A stretch of DNA of 12,961 nucleotides from the NCBI GenBank assembly GCA_002477505.1, contig DLQB01000087.1, forward strand, positions 4,688 to 17,648, read 5' to 3'. The stretch's first letter is position 1, and every line of letters begins with the position of its first letter. This document shows positions 1-6,117 of the stretch, piece after piece. The notes under the pieces are model-generated. The model did no database searches, was not told the DNA's origin, and saw only the letters and a list, made by a program, of their open reading frames with translations. The translations under genes and the position numbers were made by a program. The DNA comes from Flavobacteriales bacterium UBA7443 (GTDB taxonomy: Bacteria > Bacteroidota > Bacteroidia > Flavobacteriales_D > Sanyastnellaceae).

Positions 1-428
1 TGGTCTTGCGTGTAATCATCAATCGCAATCCATTCGTTTCCGAGGGTTTTTGAGAACATTGAAGCCGCCATGCCCAAGCTTACGATGGCACCGTTCGAGA
101 GTGGCTCGAGGTGATAGGCATATCCCAATTTCATCAAGGTATTCGTTTCCTGCCCCAAAGCATCGGAGTATGCGCTCAGCATCACTCCACCTTTCAGGGC
201 ATCCACAAACGTATGGGCCGTCAGCATGCTTGTGTTGGGATCACGGTCCAAACCTTCCCACTGGTTGCGGTAAGTTCCCGAAACGCATGTTAGCTCACTG
301 TTGCCAGCTACCGCTGGATTGAATGCGGCAGGCTCCATGTACCACTGTGTGAATTGGGGGTCCTGTTGGGCGACCGTTGTGGATACGATGGCCACAGAAA
401 AGCTCGCGAGTAGGAGGATTCGAGTCAT
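1..428 (-). CDS. PorP/SprF family type IX secretion membrane protein (N-terminal part, runs off left edge)
   Basis: Reading the minus strand from an ATG at 428 gives an open frame of 142 codons to the window edge with no stop. Residues 1-20 form a signal peptide: a short basic start (MTR), a hydrophobic core (ILLLASFSVAIVSTTVA) and a probable cut before QQDPQF. The mature N-terminus, QDPQFTQWYMEPAAFNPAVAG, is very close to the hallmark start of PorP/SprF proteins (QDPQFSQ..FNPAYAG). The family forms outer-membrane beta-barrels tied to type IX secretion and gliding, and anchors or assists export of surface proteins. Roughly the first 40-45% of a usual ~300-residue family member is present. It lies downstream of topA and an arginase-like gene on the same strand. 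Family assignment is firm. Which of the many paralogues it is cannot be told from this part. Confidence 0.88.
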   Translation of the reverse strand, partial: MTRILLLASFSVAIVSTTVAQQDPQFTQWYMEPAAFNPAVAGNSELTCVSGTYRNQWEGLDRDPNTSMLTAHTFVDALKGGVMLSAYSDALGQETNTLMKLGYAYHLEPLSNGAIVSLGMAASMFSKTLGNEWIAIDDYTQD

Positions 429-457
429 GTTAACTAGTTGGTTGTCAGCAGGTTTTT

Positions 458-479
458 CTTGAAGCATAATCTGCTCAAG
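458..479 (-). promoter_or_regulatory. Inverted repeat in the leader of the PorP/SprF gene
   Basis: The arms CTTGA/TCAAG and GCA/TGC pair around a five-base loop, with one bulged base on one side. The element lies about 30 bp upstream of the PorP/SprF start codon, in an AT-rich 120 bp intergenic region. There is no T-tract after it on either strand, so it does not look like a terminator. It could be a 5'-UTR hairpin or a protein-binding site; no function is established. A weak -7-like element (TATATTAG, read on the minus strand from 491 to 484) sits just upstream, without a convincing -33 partner. Confidence 0.3.
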
Positions 480-548
480 AACGCTAATATAGAGAAATTC
501 TAAAACTTGTGAATATCAATAGGATAATTCTCAACCTCAAAGGGGTTT

Positions 549-1721
549 TTAGGCCAATTTTTTAAAGGTTTCCCACCATCGTTCTGGGAGCTTTCCTTGG
601 GTTGCTTCGATGTAGTCTTCATGCCCGCAGCTCACCAAATGGGATTTTCGTTTGTGGTTTCCTTTTTGCGGCGGATAAGGGACTTCCATCCACCAACGGT
701 CACTTCGTGGACTCTTGTGAAATATAACGTCTTGATCCACTTCATCGAGATCAATAACGTATTTCGTGTATTCATCCAAACTGCACTTTGGAATGTCTGC
801 CTTCTGAGCATAAATCCCATCCAGGGCATGCCAAATCAATTGGGCCATCAATTGTGCTCCGAGATTCCGCTGGTCCAAATCGGGGTTGTGTTCGAAAAAA
901 CCAATGCTCTTTACGCGGTCGCTCATGCCTGCATAGCGCGCAAGTTGGCATGCTGTGACAGCATCGATTCCATTGGGTCCTGCTTCACTGTGAGCCGCAT
1001 GGTCACTGGCACGGATGGAGCTGGCATCGAAGGAAACCAAATCGGCATCCCGAAGAATCGGTTCCATGCGATGAGCTCCTGACATGACGTTTCCCAAACG
1101 TTCGGATTTGAACTGCATTTTTTCCAACAGTTCAAGGGTGTCCGGATCAGTGAGGTAGCCTTGATGACCGATGTTCGTGTAGTCAAACAAATAATTCGGT
1201 TCATGAAGGATGATGTCGTTCATGAAATTCCTGGAATTCGAATCGTCGGGATCCGCGCCAAAGTCGAGTCGGGCATCAATGGTGACCATCTCGACGGGCT
1301 GCCCGAACGGCTCAAGTGCCCGGTAAAGGGGTGAGGTCCAATTTTGACCGCCGCCAATGACAAGGGGTATGATGCCCATTTGCATGAGTTCCGCCGATAC
1401 GGACTGAACGGCCGCCGCGGTGTCGGCTTCGGTAATTCCTGGACGTAAGTCACCTAAGTCAACGGTGGCCCCCCAGTGATGGTGGGGAGTAAGTCGGTAA
1501 AGGCACTCTCTTATGCTTTGCGGAGCTCCACCGCACCCCTCATTGTCGCCACTTTTCCTGCCATCCATGACCCCAAATAAGACCACTTTGACACCTTCCA
1601 GCTCTGGCTGATGATCAAAGCGATGCACCTCCATTCGATCTGCGATGCGCTGCGACCCATCCGCATTGGAGTAATGCGGGGTATTGACCGATTCGAAAAG
1701 ATCATAAATTCCTTCCAACAT
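549..1721 (-). CDS. Arginase/formimidoylglutamase-like protein with degenerate metal site
   Basis: The 390-residue product has the ureohydrolase (arginase) fold layout, and homologues in Bacteroidota are commonly annotated formimidoylglutamase or arginase. Family members hydrolyse guanidino or formimino groups using two Mn ions held by a GG.H motif, a DxHxD motif and an SxDxD motif. Here the three motifs read GGGQNW (123-128), DARLD (149-153) and SFDAS (230-234), so His becomes Gln126, His becomes Arg151 and the second Asp becomes Ser234. Asp149, Asp153, Asp232 and a Glu277-x-Asn-Pro motif remain. The extra C-terminal part (about 315-390), rich in Trp and Tyr (DRWWMEV, ERWWETF), is not in classical arginases. 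I infer a non-catalytic or altered protein. It follows topA by 87 bp with no clear terminator between them, so co-transcription is likely. ATG at 1721 is the first Met in a frame that is open further upstream. Confidence 0.85.
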   Translation of the reverse strand: MLEGIYDLFESVNTPHYSNADGSQRIADRMEVHRFDHQPELEGVKVVLFGVMDGRKSGDNEGCGGAPQSIRECLYRLTPHHHWGATVDLGDLRPGITEADTAAAVQSVSAELMQMGIIPLVIGGGQNWTSPLYRALEPFGQPVEMVTIDARLDFGADPDDSNSRNFMNDIILHEPNYLFDYTNIGHQGYLTDPDTLELLEKMQFKSERLGNVMSGAHRMEPILRDADLVSFDASSIRASDHAAHSEAGPNGIDAVTACQLARYAGMSDRVKSIGFFEHNPDLDQRNLGAQLMAQLIWHALDGIYAQKADIPKCSLDEYTKYVIDLDEVDQDVIFHKSPRSDRWWMEVPYPPQKGNHKRKSHLVSCGHEDYIEATQGKLPERWWETFKKLA

Positions 1722-1722
1722 A

Positions 1723-1738
1723 GCCGCAATATCGCGGC
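1723..1738 (-). repeat. GC-rich inverted repeat abutting the arginase-like start codon
   Basis: GCCGC and GCGGC arms flank a six-base AT-rich loop, and the hairpin ends one base before the ATG at 1721. In RNA it would occupy the position where a ribosome must load. It may tune translation of the arginase-like gene or be chance; only the repeat itself is observed. Confidence 0.35.
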
Positions 1739-1808
1739 AAAGGCAACGGGTTTTCTCTCCGTCGTTTGAAGGTTGCTGACACCCAAACGGGGATTAATCG
1801 TTCAGCTT

Positions 1809-4127
1809 TTAGCTCTTTTTTCGCTTGCGCGGTGGGCGTTTCGCTGCTTCTTCAATCAATTCTTGCGCACGAGCCCAATCAATGGACATTGGCTCTTCCG
1901 TTTTCGGGATTTTGACGTTCTTTTTGCCCGCTTTGATGTATGGACCATAGCGCCCTTCCAAAATCCGAACCGTCTCGTCTTCAGCGAAGACTTTGAGCAA
2001 AGCTTTCGCATCTGCGGCGCGTTTCGCGATGATCAATTCGATGGCACGCTCGAGCGTGATGGTATGCGGATCATCTCCGTCGTCTGCCTTGATCGAAACA
2101 AAACTTCCATCGTGTCGCACATAGGGTCCAAATCGCCCAATTGCCGCGGTGACGACTTTCTCTTCCAGCGCTCCCAATTTTCGCGGGAGTTTGAATAATT
2201 CCAGCGCCTCTTCCAACGTGATGCTCTCGAGGCTTTGATTTTTGAGCAAGGAAGCGAATTCCTTCTCTTCATCCTCAGGGTCGCCAATCTGGGCCATTGG
2301 TCCGTAGCGTCCAATGCGCACGAGAATGGTCTTTTCGCTTTCGGGGTGTTTGCCCAAAATACGCTCTCCAGAGGCTCGCTCTGCGTTTTCGCGTGTCTCG
2401 TCTACGTCTTTTTTGAATCCTTTGTAAAAGGAGTTCAGCATGGTCCTCCAATCCATTTGACCTTGAGCAATTACGTCGAATTGGCTCTCCACATCCGCAG
2501 TGAAGTTGAAGTCCATTATTTGATCAAAGTGTTGCATCAAAAAATCGTTAACCACGATCCCAATATCGGTAGGGAACAGCTTGGATCGCTCCACGCCGGT
2601 GTTCTCTGTTTCCGTCGAAATTGACACCGTTTCCTTTTCCAAGGTGATGAGTTGAAAGTTGCGCGGTGTTCCATCGCGATCGCCTTTTTCGACATAGCCT
2701 CGTTTTTGGACTGTGCTGATGGTTGGGGCATAAGTGGAGGGTCTGCCAATTCCCAATTCTTCCAACCGCTTGACAAGGCTCGCTTCCGTGAAGCGGGGGG
2801 CATGCTTGGAAAACCGCTCAGTCGCAACAATTGTCTTCCGAGGAAGTTCCTGCCCAATTGTCATGGCTGGCAATCGGTTATCCTTATCCTTATCCTTGTC
2901 CTCATCGTCATCATTCCCTTCGAGGTAAACTTTTAAAAAGCCATCGAATGTGATCACTTGTCCTTTTGCCATAAACGCTTCCGGGCGGGTAGAAACTGAA
3001 ATAACAGCAGTCGTGTTCTCCAATTTGGCATTTGCCATTTGAGAGGAGATCGCACGTTTCCAAATTAAGTCATAAAGCCTCACTTGGTCGCGTTCCCCGG
3101 TCGTTGCATTTTGAGTCAAATCAGAAGGACGAATCGCTTCGTGTGCTTCTTGCGCTCCTTTTGCCTTCTTACCACGGTACTGTTGGGGATTGGAATAATG
3201 ATCCCCAAATGCAGATGTGATGAAATTCTTGGCCTGTTCAATGGCATCATCACTCAAATTTGTACTATCCGTTCGCATGTAGGTAATTAACCCAGACTCA
3301 TACAAAGACTGTGCAACACGCATGGTTCGACTCACGGAGAAACCAAGTTTGCGCGACGCTTCCTGCTGCAACGTAGAAGTGGTGAAAGGCGCAGTAGGCT
3401 TTCGGGAAGTCGGTTTGGTTTCAATAGAATCCACCGTGTGCACCGCTCCGATGCATTCATTCACAAATGCAGTTGCTTCCTCCTCGGTGCCGAATCGCTT
3501 ATTGAGTGGCGCTTTGACGCCCATTTTGTCGGCAACGAATTCACCGACCACTCGGAAATCCGCCTTTGGCTTGAACAAGGTGATTTCCCGTTCTCGCTCA
3601 ACAATGATTCGGACAGCCACAGATTGAACGCGTCCGGCGCTCAGGCCGGGCTTAATTTTTCGCCACAGCACTGGGCTGAGGTCGAAGCCCACCAGGCGAT
3701 CCAGAATACGCCGTGCTTGTTGGGCATTCACGAGATTCACATCCACATCGCGTGGGCGTTCAATGGCCTTAAGAATCGCCTTTTTCGTGATTTCGGAGAA
3801 CACGATGCGCTTGGTTGCTTCAGGCTTTAATTGCAATGTTTCCGCTAGGTGCCACGATATGGCTTCCCCTTCGCGGTCCTCGTCCGTCGCAAGCCAGACT
3901 ATTTCCGCCTTTTTCGCTGCTTGTTTCAGTTCTTTAACGAGCTGTTTTTTGTCATCGGAGACCACATAGTTCGGCTCAAAACCATCTTCTACGTTCACGC
4001 TTTCATTGCCCTTGGAGAGGTCTCGGATGTGACCGTAACTCGATTTGACTACAAAATCTTTCCCCAAATAACCTTCAATGGTCTTGGCTTTTGCAGGCGA
4101 CTCGACGATGACTAGATTTTTAGACAT
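1809..4127 (-). CDS. topA: DNA topoisomerase I (type IA)
   Basis: The 772-residue type IA topoisomerase relaxes negative supercoils by transient cleavage of one strand. The TOPRIM domain opens with NLVIVESPAKAKT (Glu9) and holds the acidic ATDEDREGE motif (Asp82, Asp84). A core motif SAGRVQSVAVR lies at 163-173. The nucleophile is Tyr283 in GLITYMRTDST. GRPSTYAPTI at 461-470 is another family hallmark. The C-terminus carries three glycine/aromatic repeats (around IGRYGP 605-610, IGRFGPYV 663-670, EGRYGPYI 724-731) and a basic tail (PPRKRKKS). No Cys4 zinc fingers are present, unlike the E. coli enzyme. An acidic insert at 404-417 (DDDEDKDKDKDN) is encoded by a hexamer repeat. The gene is divergent from the glycosyltransferase gene and leads the arginase-like and PorP/SprF genes. 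The assignment is secure; the ATG at 4127 fits because VIVESPAKAK begins at residue 6. Confidence 0.98.
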   Translation of the reverse strand: MSKNLVIVESPAKAKTIEGYLGKDFVVKSSYGHIRDLSKGNESVNVEDGFEPNYVVSDDKKQLVKELKQAAKKAEIVWLATDEDREGEAISWHLAETLQLKPEATKRIVFSEITKKAILKAIERPRDVDVNLVNAQQARRILDRLVGFDLSPVLWRKIKPGLSAGRVQSVAVRIIVEREREITLFKPKADFRVVGEFVADKMGVKAPLNKRFGTEEEATAFVNECIGAVHTVDSIETKPTSRKPTAPFTTSTLQQEASRKLGFSVSRTMRVAQSLYESGLITYMRTDSTNLSDDAIEQAKNFITSAFGDHYSNPQQYRGKKAKGAQEAHEAIRPSDLTQNATTGERDQVRLYDLIWKRAISSQMANAKLENTTAVISVSTRPEAFMAKGQVITFDGFLKVYLEGNDDDEDKDKDKDNRLPAMTIGQELPRKTIVATERFSKHAPRFTEASLVKRLEELGIGRPSTYAPTISTVQKRGYVEKGDRDGTPRNFQLITLEKETVSISTETENTGVERSKLFPTDIGIVVNDFLMQHFDQIMDFNFTADVESQFDVIAQGQMDWRTMLNSFYKGFKKDVDETRENAERASGERILGKHPESEKTILVRIGRYGPMAQIGDPEDEEKEFASLLKNQSLESITLEEALELFKLPRKLGALEEKVVTAAIGRFGPYVRHDGSFVSIKADDGDDPHTITLERAIELIIAKRAADAKALLKVFAEDETVRILEGRYGPYIKAGKKNVKIPKTEEPMSIDWARAQELIEEAAKRPPRKRKKS
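2878..2901. repeat. Hexanucleotide tandem repeat within topA
   Basis: Three perfect TTATCC units and one TTGTCC variant lie in tandem. On the coding (minus) strand they encode alternating Asp-Lys residues (DKDKDKD) in a charged loop of topoisomerase I. The unit is six bases, so copy-number change would keep the reading frame and only alter loop length. Confidence 0.8.
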
Positions 4128-4149
4128 GAAATGCGTTTAAATAGGATTG

Positions 4150-4182
4150 CAAAGAAAGGGATGGAATTCGGATGTTTGCAAA
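4150..4182 (-). promoter_or_regulatory. Candidate Bacteroidota-type promoter for topA
   Basis: Read on the minus strand, TTTG (4182-4179) is followed after 21 bases by TTTCTTTG (4157-4150). This resembles the Bacteroidota sigma-A layout of a TTTG/TTG -33 box and a TAnnTTTG -7 box, with one mismatch in the -7 box. The predicted start point would leave a leader of about 15-20 bases before the topA ATG at 4127. It is a pattern match only. Confidence 0.35.
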
Positions 4183-4248
4183 GGAGTTTCTGAATTTGGT
4201 CCTGTAATGTAAAATTGACTGGCGCGCAAACCGGCAGCGAAAGCACTT

Positions 4249-5901
4249 GTGAAAATCAATCGTGAAATGGAATTTGGTCGGCTGCTTCACATGCTCCAGA
4301 AAGGTTGTTTTGCTCTGATTTTGTTGGTGTTTAGTGGCGTTTGTTCGTGGCCCTCTGTGTCGATGCAAACGCCATACGGTAAGCATCAATGGCGTCAATG
4401 TGATGCCTATTCCATGGCGCTGAACTATTATGAAGAAGAGGCAGGGTTTTTTGATCCGAGAATGCACTTTCAGCATGGAAATGGTCTGGGTTCAGGACGT
4501 TCAGTAGGAGAGTTTCCGGTCACTTATTGGTTCAACGCCAAGCTCTGGAACGGCATTGGCTTGAAACCGCATACCATGCGGTGGACCCATATGTTGCTCT
4601 GGATTTTGGGTTGTTTGGCCATCTTTAAATTGGGCCGAGAATGGTTTGGCTCCGGAAAATCTGCTTTTGCCACAACATTCGTGATGGCTTCACCGCTTAT
4701 TGCATTTTATTCTGCGAGTTATATGGTCAATGTGGCGGGCCTGGCAATGGTATTTGTGGGCTGGCGGCTGGCATGGAAAATCTTTGGACACGAGCGTTTT
4801 CGGTGGGGCACGGAACTCATGCTTTTTATTGTGCTCAGTTGCTCTGTTTTATTCCGGCCGACCATGGTGCTTGGCTGGGTGCCCATTGCAATTTGGGCTT
4901 TTCATCGGGGCCAATGGAAGCATTGGGTTTTGAGGCTGTCGGCTCCGCTTGGTATGGGTCTCCTCTGGGTGTTCTGGGCCAAGTCTGTTAATGCTGCTGC
5001 CGGGAGTGTGTACTATCTCACTTCCATTCGGCCCCTCTGGGCGACGCAGAATTCTGAGGAAGTATGGCGCGCATTTCGGGAAGACGTTTTGCCCGAATGG
5101 TACCACAAGTATGTTTTGGGCATTCTTGTCGCTGTTGTGCTTGTGCTGGCGTTCAAACATCTTTTTTCTGCGGACTCCTTCAAAGAGAAAAACGAACGGA
5201 AAACGAAAGAATTGCACCTGCCAGCGATGATTCGGCTAATGGCGCTTGGGCTGGTGCTGTATTTTTTCCTTTGGTTCGAGAATTTGGACGTTCACGATTA
5301 TTACCTCATCGAATTCCAATTGATTGTGCCCTTGGTTCTTTGGTGGTGCATCCAGCGGTTGGAACAGCTTCGGGTTCGGAATGGGCGTTTGAATCGTGTC
5401 ATTTGGTCCGTGTTGATTGTGGCACTGTCATTTCAATTGTTAGAAGCTCATTTGCGGACTCGAATGAAGTATATGCCGCCCAAGGGATGGTTGTCGGAGG
5501 TTATTCTGACGCAACGGGATCGTGACCTTTGGAGTTGGTTTCACTGGGACCAAGAAATGCGATTGACCAATCTCCAACAACTCAAATCAGCGATGCGTGA
5601 ATATGGAATCAAACGGGATGACCGGATCATTTCTGTTCCGGATCCAAGTCCCAATATCACGTTGTCTTTACTGGATCAAAAAGGGTTTACGGATCTTTAT
5701 GACGAAACTATGACAGGCGACGAACGGATTGCTTTTTATGTGGAAAAAGGCGCGTCATTCCTGGTCTGCAGCAGTGCTGAGTGGTTGCAGGAACGGGCTA
5801 AAAGTCCTTGGTTGCAGCAGCCGATCATTGATTTGGATGGCTTGGTGGTTTTTGACTTACTGAATTCTGAACCACCTTTGCCGGACCATGGAAGACAATG
5901 A
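4249..5901 (+). CDS. Polytopic GT-C family (GT39/ArnT-like) glycosyltransferase
   Basis: The 550-residue membrane protein has about ten hydrophobic spans (roughly 14-34, 112-128, 137-155, 158-176, 190-214, 228-246, 286-303, 327-343, 352-368, 383-398) and a hydrophilic C-terminal domain of ~145 residues. The first large loop contains HQWRQCDAY (Asp52) and GEFPVTYW (Glu88), and a later loop carries HDYY (349-352). These fit GT-C glycosyltransferases of the PMT/ArnT type, which move a sugar from a polyprenyl-phosphate donor to a lipid, glycan or protein on the periplasmic side. Donor and acceptor cannot be told. The frame can start at GTG 4249 or ATG 4267; neither has a Shine-Dalgarno sequence, and the first span begins after both. 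The gene is divergent from topA. Its 3' end overlaps the next small gene by 14 bp, suggesting coupled translation. Fold class is fairly sure; the specific role is unknown. Confidence 0.75.
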   Translation: MKINREMEFGRLLHMLQKGCFALILLVFSGVCSWPSVSMQTPYGKHQWRQCDAYSMALNYYEEEAGFFDPRMHFQHGNGLGSGRSVGEFPVTYWFNAKLWNGIGLKPHTMRWTHMLLWILGCLAIFKLGREWFGSGKSAFATTFVMASPLIAFYSASYMVNVAGLAMVFVGWRLAWKIFGHERFRWGTELMLFIVLSCSVLFRPTMVLGWVPIAIWAFHRGQWKHWVLRLSAPLGMGLLWVFWAKSVNAAAGSVYYLTSIRPLWATQNSEEVWRAFREDVLPEWYHKYVLGILVAVVLVLAFKHLFSADSFKEKNERKTKELHLPAMIRLMALGLVLYFFLWFENLDVHDYYLIEFQLIVPLVLWWCIQRLEQLRVRNGRLNRVIWSVLIVALSFQLLEAHLRTRMKYMPPKGWLSEVILTQRDRDLWSWFHWDQEMRLTNLQQLKSAMREYGIKRDDRIISVPDPSPNITLSLLDQKGFTDLYDETMTGDERIAFYVEKGASFLVCSSAEWLQERAKSPWLQQPIIDLDGLVVFDLLNSEPPLPDHGRQ

Positions 5902-6022
5902 CCATCAAAAGCCGAAGATGACCTGGTTGAAACGCCTCGGATTGGCTGGCTTTTTATTCTTCTTGATCAAAGGGCTCGTGTGGCTCGCTGTGATCTATTT
6001 CGGCTTCGAGTTGTTTGGTTGA
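5888..6022 (+). CDS. 44-residue single-span membrane protein
   Basis: An ATG at 5888, inside the last codons of the glycosyltransferase gene but in another frame, opens 44 codons ending in TGA at 6020-6022. The product begins with a polar, charged stretch (MEDNDHQKPKMTWLKRLG) and continues into one strongly hydrophobic segment (LAGFLFFLIKGLVWLAVIYF, residues 19-38) ending in GFELFG. The positive WLKRLG just before the span predicts the N-terminus inside the cell. I recall short Bacteroidota proteins with a similar GFLFFLIKGL..WL core, often left unannotated or given unrelated names, but I cannot verify this here. No function is known. The overlap with the upstream gene suggests translational coupling and possibly a role beside that enzyme. 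The hydrophobic design and the end just before a promoter/terminator region argue that it is real. Confidence 0.7.
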   Translation: MEDNDHQKPKMTWLKRLGLAGFLFFLIKGLVWLAVIYFGFELFG

Positions 6023-6046
6023 TCCATCCGGATGTCAAGTCTGCTA

Positions 6047-6073
6047 GGCTGACATTCTGTCAGTCGCTTTTTT
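6047..6073 (+). terminator. Possible weak intrinsic terminator after the 44-residue gene
   Basis: An eight-pair stem (GGCTGACA with TGTCAGTC, one G-T pair) closes a three-base loop. After two bases a run of six T follows (6068-6073). It lies 25 bp after the stop of the small membrane protein gene and could end the glycosyltransferase transcript. The same palindrome sits at about -37 relative to the predicted miaB start point, so it may be an operator instead of, or as well as, a terminator. Confidence 0.45.
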
Positions 6074-6078
6074 CGCCG

Positions 6079-6086
6079 TAAATTTG
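6079..6086 (+). promoter_or_regulatory. TAAATTTG -7 box of the miaB operon promoter
   Basis: This is an exact match to the Bacteroidota TAnnTTTG -7 box, about 30 bases before the miaB ATG at 6118. No clean TTG box is found 17-23 bases upstream; that zone holds the palindrome CTGACATTCTGTCAG (6049-6063) and a T-run. A promoter without a good -33 box and with a palindrome in its place would fit an activator-dependent or repressible promoter, but that is inference. Confidence 0.5.
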
Positions 6087-6117
6087 CTCGATAAAGGCAC
6101 ACTAAGAGCACTCGAAC

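Noticed and set aside
50..322. Plus-strand open frames at the left edge
   Set aside because: The minus strand reads a PorP/SprF protein with signal peptide and hallmark N-terminus through the same region, so the plus-strand frames are artefacts.
443..448. Extra CTGACA hexamers near porP (443-448, minus strand) and near the arginase-like gene (1776-1781)
   Set aside because: A hexamer is expected about three times per strand in 13 kb by chance; these are single, unpaired and show no promoter-relative pattern.
520..548. Terminator after the arginase-like gene
   Set aside because: The only pairing (AACCCC with GAGGTT) is short, has a mismatch and has no T-tract in the transcript direction.
549..1721. 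Calling this gene a working histidine-utilisation enzyme (hutG)
   Set aside because: Three metal ligands are substituted and no other hut gene is in the window, so no enzymatic activity is claimed.
4120..4476. Minus-strand open frame of 118 codons spanning the topA - glycosyltransferase gap
   Set aside because: It overlaps the topA start and the first 230 bases of the glycosyltransferase gene on the opposite strand, shows no recognisable domain, and both overlapped genes are well supported.
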